DNA of 7,012 bases, taken from assembly GCA_905234205.1 (NCBI GenBank), contig CAJOGG010000084.1, positions 1 to 7,012 on the forward strand. The letters run 5' to 3'. This stretch comes from an uncultured Synergistales bacterium (lineage in GTDB: Bacteria > Synergistota > Synergistia > Synergistales > Aminobacteriaceae). A model generated the notes under the pieces. It was not told where the DNA came from. It saw only the letters and a program-made list of their open reading frames with translations, and did not search any database. The first letter of the stretch is position 1, and every line of letters starts with the position of its first letter. A program made the position numbers and the translations under genes. Below, piece after piece: positions 1-6,446 of the stretch.

Positions 1-247
1 GGCAGCCCAGATTGCCGAGACTGCCCAGTCAACAGGAGCAAGAGTTTCAGGGCCAATTCCACTTCCCACAGAGGTTGGACGCATAACAATCCTGAAATCA
101 CCTCATAAAGACAAGGACGCTCGTGAACAGTTTGAGATGCGTACTCACAAGAGATTGATAGATATTATTGAACCGACACAGAGAACAATGGACGCGCTTA
201 TGCAGTTGAATTTAGCGTCGGGCGTGGACATTCAGATAAAATTTTAG
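1..247 (+). CDS. rpsJ: 30S ribosomal protein S10, 3' part (5' end outside window)
   Basis: The reading frame is open from base 2 and ends at TAG 245-247, giving 81 C-terminal residues. Full S10 is about 102 residues, so roughly 20 N-terminal residues are missing upstream. The family is clear from the segment GPIPLPT near residues 17-23, followed by [19 protein letters not shown] and the ending [19 protein letters not shown]...GVDIQIKF. S10 sits in the head of the small subunit, and in many bacteria it also works with NusB in transcription antitermination. It is normally the first gene of the S10 operon, so the operon promoter and any leader should lie just upstream of this window. The gap to rplC is 21 bases. 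Nothing odd was seen in the visible part. Confidence 0.97.
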   Translation, partial: AAQIAETAQSTGARVSGPIPLPTEVGRITILKSPHKDKDAREQFEMRTHKRLIDIIEPTQRTMDALMQLNLASGVDIQIKF

Positions 248-268
248 CGTTAAGGAGAAAGTATTAAC

Positions 269-895
269 ATGTCAATAGGGATTCTGGGGAAAAAACTCGG
301 AATGACACAGATATTCGACACTGAAGGGCAGGCCGTAGCTGTTACGGTCGTCCTTGCTGGGCCGTGTAGCGTTGTCGCTTTGAGAACCCCTGAACAGAAC
401 GGTTATTCAGCTGTTCTTCTCGGCTTCGGGGCTGTAAAGGCTCATAAGCTGCCCAAACCTCAAAAGGTAATGTTCGAGAAATTAAAGCTCGAGCCCAAGA
501 AAGTACTTCGTGAATTTAGGCTTGATGACGTAAAAGGCTATGAAGTAGGACAAGAGGTAAAAGCAGACTTGTTTGAGGCCGGAGAGAAAGTTGATGTCAA
601 AGGTATTTCCAAAGGTAAAGGTTTCGCAGGCGTTATGAAGCGTCACCATTTTGGAGGTCAGCAATTCAGTCACGGTACTTCGGTCGAACATAGGCACGGA
701 GGTTCAAGCGGCGCAATTTCGTATCCTGGTCGTGTATTCCCTGGCAAGAGAATGCCCGGACACATGGGAAGCGATAAAGTTACAGTCAAGAATCTCACCG
801 TCATGGCCGTAGATATTGAGAATAATTTGATTTTGGTAAAAGGCGCAATTCCAGGCTCGAAAAACAGCATGGTAGCCCTCTACAAGAAAGCATAA
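269..895 (+). CDS. rplC: 50S ribosomal protein L3
   Basis: A complete gene of 208 residues, close to the 209 of E. coli L3. The start ATG has AAGGAG at 252-257, 11 bases upstream. The N-terminal GILGKKLGMTQIF and the block SKGKGFAGVMKRHHF at residues 114-128 identify L3. L3 binds 23S rRNA early in assembly, and its central loop reaches towards the peptidyl transferase centre. That loop (residues 141-154) reads HRHGGSSGAISYPG, where most families have HR-x-PGSIG. The proline and isoleucine of the usual motif are replaced by glycine and serine, and a histidine is added. The glutamine that PrmB methylates in E. coli (Q150) aligns with Ser151, so that modification cannot occur here at this position. 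The gene is followed by rplD after 18 bases. Confidence 0.98.
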   Translation: MSIGILGKKLGMTQIFDTEGQAVAVTVVLAGPCSVVALRTPEQNGYSAVLLGFGAVKAHKLPKPQKVMFEKLKLEPKKVLREFRLDDVKGYEVGQEVKADLFEAGEKVDVKGISKGKGFAGVMKRHHFGGQQFSHGTSVEHRHGGSSGAISYPGRVFPGKRMPGHMGSDKVTVKNLTVMAVDIENNLILVKGAIPGSKNSMVALYKKA

Positions 896-913
896 GGAGG
901 GGAATAAATAACT

Positions 914-1540
914 ATGCCTTTCGTAAAAGTATACGAGTTCAACGGAGAAAGAGCCGGGGAAATGGAGTTATCCGCAAAAGTATTTGACACTCCTGTGCAT
1001 ATGTCAGCGATTCATCAGGTCGTTGTAGCTCACTTGGCCAACTGCCGTCAGGGAACTCACAGTAGCAAAACGCGCGGCGATGTTTCAGGTGGAGGCAAAA
1101 AGCCTTGGAGACAGAAGGGAACTGGTCATGCCCGTCAAGGTAGTACACGTTCACCGATCTGGGTACATGGTGGTGTAGCTCATGGTCCACACCCAAGAGA
1201 TTATCATCAGAAAGTCAACAAGAAAGTCCGTCAGCTAGCATTAAGAAGCGTGCTCTCCGATAAAGTTCGCGAGGATCTTATGTCAGTCGTGAAAGGTTTT
1301 GACACAATCGAGAAACCCAACACGAAGGCAATCAAGAATTTGTTCACGGCCCTTGGAGTCGGCAAAACGTTAGTTATCTATCACAATAACGCTCTGAACG
1401 TAACTCACTCTGTCAGGAATTTACCCGGGGCAAAGTGCATCAACGTAGCTAGCATTAACGTTTATGACATTCTGAACGCAAAGAACTTGATAGTAACACC
1501 TGAAGTTGTCGCGAAGATTGAGGAGGTATATTCGAAATGA
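914..1540 (+). CDS. rplD: 50S ribosomal protein L4
   Basis: A complete gene of 208 residues (E. coli L4 has 201). The ATG is preceded by AAGGAGG at 894-900, which overlaps the rplC stop, with a rather long spacing of 13 bases. L4 has a globular domain on the ribosome surface and a long loop that reaches the narrowest part of the exit tunnel. The loop is visible as [17 protein letters not shown] (residues 45-61), then [16 protein letters not shown] (62-77) and [12 protein letters not shown] (86-97). Lys68 matches E. coli Lys63, a known macrolide-resistance position. The next conserved arginine, Arg67 in E. coli, is His72 here. In E. coli, L4 also represses its own operon; I see no evidence for or against this here. 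The stop TGA overlaps the rplW start in ATGA at 1537-1540. Confidence 0.98.
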   Translation: MPFVKVYEFNGERAGEMELSAKVFDTPVHMSAIHQVVVAHLANCRQGTHSSKTRGDVSGGGKKPWRQKGTGHARQGSTRSPIWVHGGVAHGPHPRDYHQKVNKKVRQLALRSVLSDKVREDLMSVVKGFDTIEKPNTKAIKNLFTALGVGKTLVIYHNNALNVTHSVRNLPGAKCINVASINVYDILNAKNLIVTPEVVAKIEEVYSK

Positions 1541-1833
1541 ATTTAACTGCTCACGATATAATAATCCGCCCGATAATCACGGAAAAATCAAGCTCATTAA
1601 TGGCTCTGAATAAATACACGTTCGAAGTACACAAGACAGCCAACAAGATTCAGATTGCAAAGGCCGTTGAGGAAGTCTTCAATGTGAAAGTGGCCGGAGT
1701 AAACACGATTAACGTTAAGGGCAAAGCACGTCGCCGCGGACTCACAAAGGGTTACACTCGTTCATGGAAAAAAGCGATAGTAGCTCTTAAACCGGATCAG
1801 CATATCGAGTTCTTCGAGGGTGCTTCGATATAA
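1537..1833 (+). CDS. rplW: 50S ribosomal protein L23
   Basis: A complete gene of 98 residues, the usual length. It is recognised from [11 protein letters not shown] near residues 8-19 and [13 protein letters not shown] near 57-69. L23 lies at the tunnel exit and is the docking site for trigger factor and the signal recognition particle. Glu16 in the ITEK motif matches the E. coli glutamate (E18) needed for trigger factor binding. The start ATG overlaps the rplD stop by four bases (ATGA), and its SD AGGAGG (1521-1526) lies inside rplD, 10 bases upstream, so translation of the two genes is probably coupled. Nothing unusual was seen. Confidence 0.98.
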   Translation: MNLTAHDIIIRPIITEKSSSLMALNKYTFEVHKTANKIQIAKAVEEVFNVKVAGVNTINVKGKARRRGLTKGYTRSWKKAIVALKPDQHIEFFEGASI

Positions 1834-1851
1834 AACAGGAGAAACACGAAC

Positions 1852-2679
1852 ATGTCAATTACACAGTTTAAGCCGTATACCCCGTCTCGTCGTCATATGA
1901 GCATTCAGGGTCGCGAGGACATTACGGCCGATAAACCAGAACGTTCGCTTGTAGTTCATCTTCGTAAACATGGCGGCAGAAATAATACCGGTCGTATTAC
2001 CATGCGTCATATCGGAGGCGGACACAGGAGAGCTTACAGAATCATAGATTTCAAGCGTGAGAAATTAGGCATTCCCGGAAAAGTTGCAACGATCGAATAC
2101 GATCCCAACAGAAACGCAAGAATAGGCCTCATTAATTACGCTGATGGCGAGAAACGTTATATCATCATGCCCAAGGGCCTCAACGTCGGCGATACGATTT
2201 ATTCAGGCCCAGAGAGCGATATAACCCCCGGCAACGCTTTGAAGCTCAAGGATATTCCGGTCGGTACGATCATTCATAATCTTGAGTTACAGCCAGGCTG
2301 CGGTGCCAAATTAGTACGTTCAGCAGGAGCAAGTGCGCAATTAATGTCCAAAGAAGGCAAGTACGCTTATATCAGAATGCCAAGCGGCGAATTGAGATTA
2401 ATCTTGCTTGAATGTATGGCTACAGTTGGGCAGGTCGGGAATGAAGATTACGACAATATTTCATGGGGCAAGGCCGGCAAAACTCGCTGGAAGGGTCGTC
2501 GTCCGTCAGTCCGTGGAATGGTAATGAACCCAGTGGATCACCCTATGGGCGGTGGTGAAGGAAAATCAAAATCCAATAAGCACCCTGTATCACCTTGGGG
2601 AACTCCTGCAAAGGGTTACAAGACACGCAAGCGCAAACCTTCAGATAGGTTGATAATCCGCAGGCGTTATGAGAAATAG
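1852..2679 (+). CDS. rplB: 50S ribosomal protein L2
   Basis: A complete gene of 275 residues (E. coli 273). AGGAG at 1837-1841 lies 10 bases before the ATG. The family is clear from [18 protein letters not shown] (residues about 41-58), YRIIDFKR, the block NPVDHP near 226-231 and the basic tail ending IIRRRYEK. L2 is one of the largest 50S proteins. It binds 23S rRNA domain IV, supports subunit joining and lies near the peptidyl transferase centre. His230 corresponds to the functionally important E. coli His229 (numbered without Met). Two residues later most families have a second histidine (HPHGGG); here it is Met232 (ATG at 2545-2547). The gene is followed by rpsS after 20 bases. Confidence 0.98.
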   Translation: MSITQFKPYTPSRRHMSIQGREDITADKPERSLVVHLRKHGGRNNTGRITMRHIGGGHRRAYRIIDFKREKLGIPGKVATIEYDPNRNARIGLINYADGEKRYIIMPKGLNVGDTIYSGPESDITPGNALKLKDIPVGTIIHNLELQPGCGAKLVRSAGASAQLMSKEGKYAYIRMPSGELRLILLECMATVGQVGNEDYDNISWGKAGKTRWKGRRPSVRGMVMNPVDHPMGGGEGKSKSNKHPVSPWGTPAKGYKTRKRKPSDRLIIRRRYEK

Positions 2680-2699
2680 TAAGGGAGCTGATTAAATAA

Positions 2700-2969
2700 A
2701 TGCGCTCAACTAAGAAAGGGCCTTTTGTTGAACAGAGGCTCCTGGACAGAATAGAGGACATGAACGTTTCTGGCAGCAAGAAAGTAATCAAAACTTGGTC
2801 AAGACGTTCAACCGTAGTGCCGCAAATGATCGGACACACAATCGCTGTACATAACGGACGTATGCACCTTCCCGTTTATATCAGTGAGAACATGGTCGGC
2901 CACAAATTAGGCGAGTTCGCTCCAACAAGAAAGTTTGGACATCACGCCGGACAAGATAAGAAGAAGTAG
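2700..2969 (+). CDS. rpsS: 30S ribosomal protein S19
   Basis: A complete gene of 89 residues, typical for S19 (about 92). It begins [12 protein letters not shown], one residue shorter than the common MPRSLKKGPF start. It continues with [17 protein letters not shown] near residues 31-47 and [17 protein letters not shown] near 66-82, all diagnostic. S19 sits in the head of the small subunit, pairs with S13 and lies near the A-site tRNA and the central bridge. The SD is a GGGAG (2683-2687) 12 bases before the ATG. The basic C-terminal tail is shorter than in many species, ending AGQDKKK. The gap to rplV is 11 bases. Confidence 0.98.
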   Translation: MRSTKKGPFVEQRLLDRIEDMNVSGSKKVIKTWSRRSTVVPQMIGHTIAVHNGRMHLPVYISENMVGHKLGEFAPTRKFGHHAGQDKKK

Positions 2970-2980
2970 AGGACGGAATC

Positions 2981-3331
2981 ATGGCAAAAGAGATCAGAAC
3001 AGCTACAGCCAGTACGACAAACGTCAGAATTTCTCCGTATAAAGTCCGTCAAGTGTTGGAACTTATTCGAGGAAAAACAGCAGAACGCGCAGTAGTGATA
3101 TTGAAGTTCAGCGACAAAAAGGCCGCCAGAATAATATCGAAGGTGTTGAACAGCGCAATGGCGAACGCGGAGCACAATAAGGGCATGGATTTAGATAAGT
3201 TATACGTACACGAAGCTTACGCTAATCACGGCCCCATGATGAAGAGATATAGACCCGTAGCTAAGGGCGCAGCTCATCATTATGTACACAAAACTTCGCA
3301 TGTAACAATAACGCTCGGCGAACGTCAGTAG
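2981..3331 (+). CDS. rplV: 50S ribosomal protein L22
   Basis: A complete gene of 116 residues (E. coli 110). Family marks are RISPYKVRQVLELIRGK (residues 16-32), NSAMANAEHN (57-66), GPMMKRYRP (84-92) and KTSHVTI (104-110). L22 touches all six domains of 23S rRNA and, with L4, forms the narrow point of the exit tunnel through a long hairpin. The MKR triplet (87-89), whose deletion in E. coli gives erythromycin resistance, is present. The tip that follows (92-103, PVAKGAAHHYVH) differs from the usual PRAxGRAxxIxK: E. coli Arg88, Arg92 and Arg95 align with Val93, Ala97 and His100, and Lys98 with His103. A weak SD, GAGG at 2969-2972, lies 8 bases before the ATG and overlaps the last base of the rpsS stop. 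Confidence 0.97.
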   Translation: MAKEIRTATASTTNVRISPYKVRQVLELIRGKTAERAVVILKFSDKKAARIISKVLNSAMANAEHNKGMDLDKLYVHEAYANHGPMMKRYRPVAKGAAHHYVHKTSHVTITLGERQ

Positions 3332-3346
3332 GAGGAAATTTTAAGA

Positions 3347-4030
3347 ATGGGACAGAAAGTTCACCCAATCGGCTATCGTCTCGGTGTCTCAACTGAATGG
3401 CAGTCGAGATGGTATGCAGATAAAAAACATTACGCAAAAAAGTTACATGAAGATATAAAACTGCGTAAATACATCATGAAGAAGTGGGAAGGCGCAGGCA
3501 TTTCACGTATCGAGATCGAGCGCGTTGGGCCAGTTGTGCGTTTCACTATTCATACAGCAAGACCCGGTGTTGTCATCGGTAAGGGCGGCAACGAGATTCA
3601 GAACATCAAGAACGAATTACAAGCTATCACTGGTGGCAAAGTAATGGTAAACGTTCATGAGATCAAGAATCCTGACGTGGAGGCCCAGTTAGTTGCAGAC
3701 GGAATTGCAAGTTCACTTGAGCGCAGAGTTTCATTCAGACGTGCAATGAAGCAGGCAATTTTCAGAGCTACTAAGGCCGGTGTAAAAGGAATCAAAGCTC
3801 AGGTTGCAGGACGTTTAGGCGGCGCGGAAATCGCTCGCACAGAGTGGTACAACGAAGGCCAACTTCCATTATCAACGATTAGAGCTGATATAGATTACGG
3901 ATTCGCAGAGGCAGTAACTATGTATGGAGTTATCGGCTGCAAAGTCTGGATCTACAGAGACAGAGACCACGAGAAGTCAGCTGCTCCGGCACGTCCGGCT
4001 CGCAACAGACCAGCTAATAAGGGGGCATAG
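3347..4030 (+). CDS. rpsC: 30S ribosomal protein S3
   Basis: A complete gene of 227 residues (E. coli 233). It starts MGQKVHPIGYRLG, the standard S3 N-terminus. A KH-type RNA-binding fold is shown by VVIGKGGNEI, with the GKGG loop at residues 78-81. The C-terminal domain has FRRAMKQA and GRLGGAEIARTEW. Arg131, Arg132 and Lys135, which in E. coli S3 contribute to mRNA unwinding at the entry channel, are kept at the same numbers. The tail after about residue 208 is rich in Ala, Pro, Arg and Asn and is probably disordered. S3 works in the head of the small subunit with S10 and S14. The SD AGGAGG (3330-3335) overlaps the rplV stop and is 11 bases before the ATG. Confidence 0.98.
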   Translation: MGQKVHPIGYRLGVSTEWQSRWYADKKHYAKKLHEDIKLRKYIMKKWEGAGISRIEIERVGPVVRFTIHTARPGVVIGKGGNEIQNIKNELQAITGGKVMVNVHEIKNPDVEAQLVADGIASSLERRVSFRRAMKQAIFRATKAGVKGIKAQVAGRLGGAEIARTEWYNEGQLPLSTIRADIDYGFAEAVTMYGVIGCKVWIYRDRDHEKSAAPARPARNRPANKGA

Positions 4031-4036
4031 TTCATC

Positions 4037-4453
4037 ATGTTAATGCCAAGCCGTGTTAAATTCCGTAAGTCTCATAGGTCGCCATTGAGAGGAATCTCAA
4101 AGGGAGGCACTACAGTTGCGTTCGGTGATTATGGTATCCAGGCGCTTGAAAATGTTTGGCTCACAGCTAGACAGATCGAGGCAACCCGTGTTGCTATATC
4201 ACGTAAGATGAAAAAGGGCGGAAAAATCTGGATCCGTGTGTTCCCTGACAGACCCTATACAAAGAAGCCGCTTGAAACTCGTATGGGTAAAGGAAAAGGT
4301 GCGCCGGAATTTTGGGTAGCTGCTGTGAAACGTGGCCGCGTATTGTTCGAGTTCTCCGGAATCAGTGAGGACTTAGCAAACGAAGCCTTCAGAACAGCCA
4401 GCCATAAACTGCCCGTGAAAGTTCGCATGGTACGCAGCGGAGGGAGTGATTAG
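4037..4453 (+). CDS. rplP: 50S ribosomal protein L16
   Basis: A complete gene of 138 residues, the usual length (E. coli 136). The N-terminus [14 protein letters not shown] and the later blocks [17 protein letters not shown] (residues 33-49), [18 protein letters not shown] (61-78) and [13 protein letters not shown] (82-94) are characteristic. L16 binds near helices 38 and 89 of 23S rRNA, helps position the A-site tRNA and joins late in 50S assembly. Arg82 aligns with E. coli Arg81, the residue hydroxylated by RoxA (YcfD) in that species; whether it is modified here cannot be seen. The start has GGGGG (4021-4025) 11 bases upstream, inside the end of rpsC. Only 6 bases separate it from rpsC and 4 bases from rpmC. 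Confidence 0.98.
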   Translation: MLMPSRVKFRKSHRSPLRGISKGGTTVAFGDYGIQALENVWLTARQIEATRVAISRKMKKGGKIWIRVFPDRPYTKKPLETRMGKGKGAPEFWVAAVKRGRVLFEFSGISEDLANEAFRTASHKLPVKVRMVRSGGSD

Positions 4454-4460
4454 CCTGATG
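4439..4460 (+). promoter_or_regulatory. Shine-Dalgarno deciding the rpmC start
   Basis: The purine stretch GGAGGGAG at 4439-4446 lies within the last codons of rplP. Its GGGAG part is 11 bases from ATG 4458, the spacing used by most genes in this window. The alternative start GTG 4446 overlaps the stretch itself and so could not use it well. Confidence 0.7.
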
Positions 4461-4691
4461 GACGCAAGCGTGAAGCCGGAAAAACTCAGAGAGCTTACAA
4501 GCGAAGAGATCGCCGGGAAAATTAAGGAATACAAGACAGAATTATTCAATCTGCGTTTTCAGAATGCTGTCGGGCACTTAAAGAACACTAGCCGTATTCG
4601 TGAAGTCAGAAAGACAATCGCAAGGCTAATGACGATAGCTTCAGAGAAAGCCGCAACAGGAACAGAAAAGGAAGCAGCAGACAATGCCTAG
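4458..4691 (+). CDS. rpmC: 50S ribosomal protein L29
   Basis: A complete small gene of 77 residues if it starts at ATG 4458. A GTG at 4446 in the same frame would add four residues (MISL) and overlap rplP, but it leaves too little distance from the SD. The ATG has GGGAG (4442-4446) 11 bases upstream, like its neighbours, so I prefer the ATG. Family marks are [10 protein letters not shown] near the start, [30 protein letters not shown] in the middle (a two-helix hairpin), and an Ala/Glu-rich tail beyond the core. L29 lies beside L23 at the tunnel exit. Its end overlaps the rpsQ start by eight bases. Confidence 0.95.
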   Translation: MDASVKPEKLRELTSEEIAGKIKEYKTELFNLRFQNAVGHLKNTSRIREVRKTIARLMTIASEKAATGTEKEAADNA

Positions 4692-4962
4692 TAAAGTACG
4701 AACGGGAATAGTCGTAAGCAACAAAATGGACAAGACCGTTATAGTCCGTGTTGAACGTATGGCCGAACACCCGTTATATGGTAAAAGAATTAAACGCGCA
4801 AAGAAATACGTGGCTCATGACGCTAATAATCAGTGCGCTATGGGAGACGAAGTTCGTATTCGCGAGACAAGGCCGTTAAGCAAGACTAAACGCTGGGAAT
4901 TGGTCGAGATTACGAGAAAAGCTCCTGTATTCGGCGAAGTATCAGAGGAGGTTTCAGAATAA
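4684..4962 (+). CDS. rpsQ: 30S ribosomal protein S17
   Basis: A complete gene of 92 residues (E. coli 84). It is an OB-fold protein, recognised from [19 protein letters not shown] (residues 7-25), [14 protein letters not shown] (29-42), [18 protein letters not shown] (54-71) and the ending VEITRKAP. S17 binds the lower body of 16S rRNA and is a primary assembly protein. It overlaps rpmC by eight bases, with AAGG (4668-4671) about 12 bases before the ATG inside rpmC. The last residues, GEVSEEVSE, are an acidic addition beyond the core, and the DNA coding them carries the SD of rplN. The stop TAA directly touches the rplN ATG. Confidence 0.97.
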   Translation: MPSKVRTGIVVSNKMDKTVIVRVERMAEHPLYGKRIKRAKKYVAHDANNQCAMGDEVRIRETRPLSKTKRWELVEITRKAPVFGEVSEEVSE

Positions 4963-4965
4963 ATG
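4944..4965 (+). promoter_or_regulatory. rplN Shine-Dalgarno inside the end of rpsQ
   Basis: AGAGGAGGT (4944-4952) is a near-perfect SD placed 11 bases before the rplN ATG. It codes for the Glu-Glu-Val near the end of S17. Because the rpsQ stop and rplN start touch, ribosomes ending rpsQ are well placed to start rplN. Confidence 0.8.
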
Positions 4966-5331
4966 ATTCAGCTTACAAGTGTTCTGAACGTCGCTGATAA
5001 TTCGGGCGCAAGAAAATTATTCTGCATTCAGGTTATGGGCGGAAGCAAAAGACGTTATGGCACAATCGGTGATGTAATCGTTGCGTCGGTACGTGAAGCT
5101 ATCCCGAACAGCAACATAGCCAAAGGCAGCGTAGTTAAAGCCGTCATAGTCAGAACGAAGAAGGAAGTAAGACGCAGGGACGGGACTTATGTCCGATTTG
5201 ATGATAATGCAGCAGTATTGATCGATGCTAACGGTGAACCAAGAGGTACGCGTATATTTGGGCCTGTCGGTCGTGAGCTTAGAGCAAAGAAATACATGCG
5301 TATATTGTCATTAGCTCCTGAAGTCGTATAG
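4963..5331 (+). CDS. rplN: 50S ribosomal protein L14
   Basis: A complete gene of 122 residues, exactly the common length. It is one of the most conserved proteins in the window: [19 protein letters not shown] at the start, [14 protein letters not shown] (residues 37-50), [15 protein letters not shown] and [24 protein letters not shown] at the end. L14 is a beta-barrel 50S protein that forms bridge B8 with the small subunit and is bound by the silencing factor RsfS. The start follows the rpsQ stop with no gap, and its SD AGGAGGT (4946-4952) lies in the end of rpsQ. In E. coli this is the first gene of the spc operon with its own promoter; here no intergenic space exists for one. Confidence 0.99.
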   Translation: MIQLTSVLNVADNSGARKLFCIQVMGGSKRRYGTIGDVIVASVREAIPNSNIAKGSVVKAVIVRTKKEVRRRDGTYVRFDDNAAVLIDANGEPRGTRIFGPVGRELRAKKYMRILSLAPEVV

Positions 5332-5343
5332 GAGAAGTAAATC

Positions 5344-5673
5344 ATGTCAGTAAGATTAAAGAAGAATGACCGGGTGAAAGTTATCTCCGGCAAAGATAAG
5401 GGCAAAGAGGGAAAAATCATTCGCCGCATTCCAGAGCGTGATTTAGTAGTTATCGAGGGTGTAAACATGGTATCTCGTCATGTGAAGCCCACACAGACTA
5501 ATCCCCAGGCCGGAATCATAAAGCAAGAAGCTCCGATTTATGCAAGCAAGGTCATGCTAGTCTGCCCTCAGTGCGGAAAAGCTACGAGAGTTGGCGCATC
5601 GTTCCTTGAGAATGGCAAGAAAGTACGTGTTTGCAAAAAGTGCGGAGAAATCATAGATCGCGGAGGACTTTAA
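5344..5673 (+). CDS. rplX: 50S ribosomal protein L24, zinc-ribbon form
   Basis: A complete gene of 109 residues (E. coli 104). The N-terminal KOW-type domain reads [19 protein letters not shown] (residues 7-25), followed by [22 protein letters not shown] in the usual place (with IEGV at 37-40). L24 starts 50S assembly and lies near the tunnel exit. The C-terminus carries CPQC at 74-77 and CKKC at 97-100, two CXXC pairs that should bind one zinc ion. E. coli L24 lacks these cysteines, but many other bacteria keep them. The SD AGGAG (5330-5334) overlaps the rplN stop, 9 bases before the ATG. Only three bases separate the gene from rplE. Confidence 0.98.
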   Translation: MSVRLKKNDRVKVISGKDKGKEGKIIRRIPERDLVVIEGVNMVSRHVKPTQTNPQAGIIKQEAPIYASKVMLVCPQCGKATRVGASFLENGKKVRVCKKCGEIIDRGGL

Positions 5674-5676
5674 GCC

Positions 5677-6234
5677 ATGACACCAAGAATGCTTGAGAAA
5701 TACAAGAATGAAGTTGCTCCGGCTTTACAGAAAGAGTTCGGATATAAAAATGTCATGCAGCTCCCGAAGATCGAGAAAGTTGTAGTAAATATTGGCGTCG
5801 GTGATGCAAAGCTTGATATCAAGTTCATGGATAAGTCAATCGAAGAACTTAGAGCGATCACAGGTCAGCAGCCTTTATTAAAGCGTGCAAAGAAGTCAAT
5901 CGCAGGTTTCAAAGTACGTCAGAATATGCCAGTAGCTTGTGCCGTAACGTTAAGAGGCGCAAAAATGTGGGAGTTTCTCGACAGGCTTATATCGTTGGCT
6001 TTACCAGGAATCAAAGACTTTCAGGGAATCACGCGCAAGGGATTTGACGGACGCGGAAATTACAATTTAGGTTTACGCGAGCAGTTAATTTTCCCGGAAA
6101 TAAGCTACGACAAAGTAATTAGATCCAGAGGTATGAATGTCTCAATCGTAACAAGTGCTAAGACCGATGAAGAAGCATTTGCGCTGCTCAAGGGACTTGG
6201 AATGCCGTTCAGGACGAGTAATCAGGGGGTATAA
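5677..6234 (+). CDS. rplE: 50S ribosomal protein L5
   Basis: A complete gene of 185 residues (E. coli 179). Family marks are [37 protein letters not shown] in the first 42 residues, [19 protein letters not shown] (about 63-81), the segment [26 protein letters not shown] and the ending [15 protein letters not shown]5 binds 5S rRNA with L18 in the central protuberance and contacts P-site tRNA. I chose the first ATG; GGAGG (5662-5666) is 10 bases before it. A second Met at residue 5 is possible but has poorer spacing. In E. coli, S8 represses the spc operon by binding the mRNA near the start of this gene. The three-base gap here shows no obvious hairpin of that kind. Confidence 0.98.
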   Translation: MTPRMLEKYKNEVAPALQKEFGYKNVMQLPKIEKVVVNIGVGDAKLDIKFMDKSIEELRAITGQQPLLKRAKKSIAGFKVRQNMPVACAVTLRGAKMWEFLDRLISLALPGIKDFQGITRKGFDGRGNYNLGLREQLIFPEISYDKVIRSRGMNVSIVTSAKTDEEAFALLKGLGMPFRTSNQGV

Positions 6235-6242
6235 ATCACAAA

Positions 6243-6428
6243 ATGGCAAGAAAAGCATTAAAGTTGAAAGCAAAACTCCCCCCGAAGTTCAGCACAAGAC
6301 GTTATAACAGGTGCCCGTTATGCGGGAGGATTCACGGCTATATTCGTATGTTCGATATGTGCCGCTGCTGTTTCAGAAAAATGGCGCGTGAGGGAGCTTT
6401 CCCTGGCGTTGTCAAGTCAAGCTGGTAA
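6243..6428 (+). CDS. rpsN: 30S ribosomal protein S14, short zinc-binding form
   Basis: A complete gene of 61 residues, the length of the zinc-binding (type Z) S14, not the 101-residue zinc-free form of E. coli. Four cysteines at 24, 27, 40 and 43 form CX2C-X12-CX2C (NRCPLCGR, then MCRCCFRK). An extra cysteine at 42 sits between the last pair; common family members have Ile or another residue there, as in CRICFRE. The ending PGVVKSSW is typical. S14 lies in the head of the small subunit near S3 and S10 and the A-site mRNA. The SD AGGGGG lies at the end of rplE, 13 bases before the ATG. Confidence 0.98.
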   Translation: MARKALKLKAKLPPKFSTRRYNRCPLCGRIHGYIRMFDMCRCCFRKMAREGAFPGVVKSSW

Positions 6429-6429
6429 A

Positions 6430-6446
6430 GGGGGCAGGTCAAATTG
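6430..6446 (+). promoter_or_regulatory. Shine-Dalgarno and TTG start of rpsH
   Basis: GGGGG at 6430-6434 lies 9 bases before a TTG at 6444-6446. No in-frame ATG or GTG exists between the rpsN stop (6426-6428) and this TTG. The next in-frame ATG (6471) would remove the conserved residues NDPVAD and has no SD. Starting at TTG gives 12 residues up to ADMLT, the same number as in Bacillus subtilis S8, which supports this choice. Confidence 0.85.

Noticed and set aside
482..870. Minus-strand open frames opposite rplC
   Set aside because: They lie wholly inside a conserved gene, have no family resemblance and no convincing SD.
939..1196. Minus-strand open frame opposite rplD
   Set aside because: Shadow of the L4 frame; no recognisable protein features.
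2543..3175. Minus-strand open frames across rplB-rpsS and rpsS-rplV
   Set aside because: They overlap conserved + strand genes and their cysteine/serine-rich translations look like antisense of lysine-rich proteins.
4208..4222. Purine-rich runs such as this one as internal promoters or SD sites
   Set aside because: They encode Lys/Gly-rich stretches of ribosomal proteins and are not placed before any start codon.
4446..4448. GTG as the start of rpmC
   Set aside because: It overlaps rplP and sits on the SD itself; ATG 4458 has normal spacing and a normal L29 start.
5655..5700. S8-binding repressor site at the rplX/rplE junction, as in E. coli
   Set aside because: The gap is only three bases and I found no clear hairpin resembling the S8 target; folding would be needed to be certain.
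5187..5861. Minus-strand open frames opposite rplN/rplX and rplE
   Set aside because: Antisense shadows of conserved genes, with no independent support.
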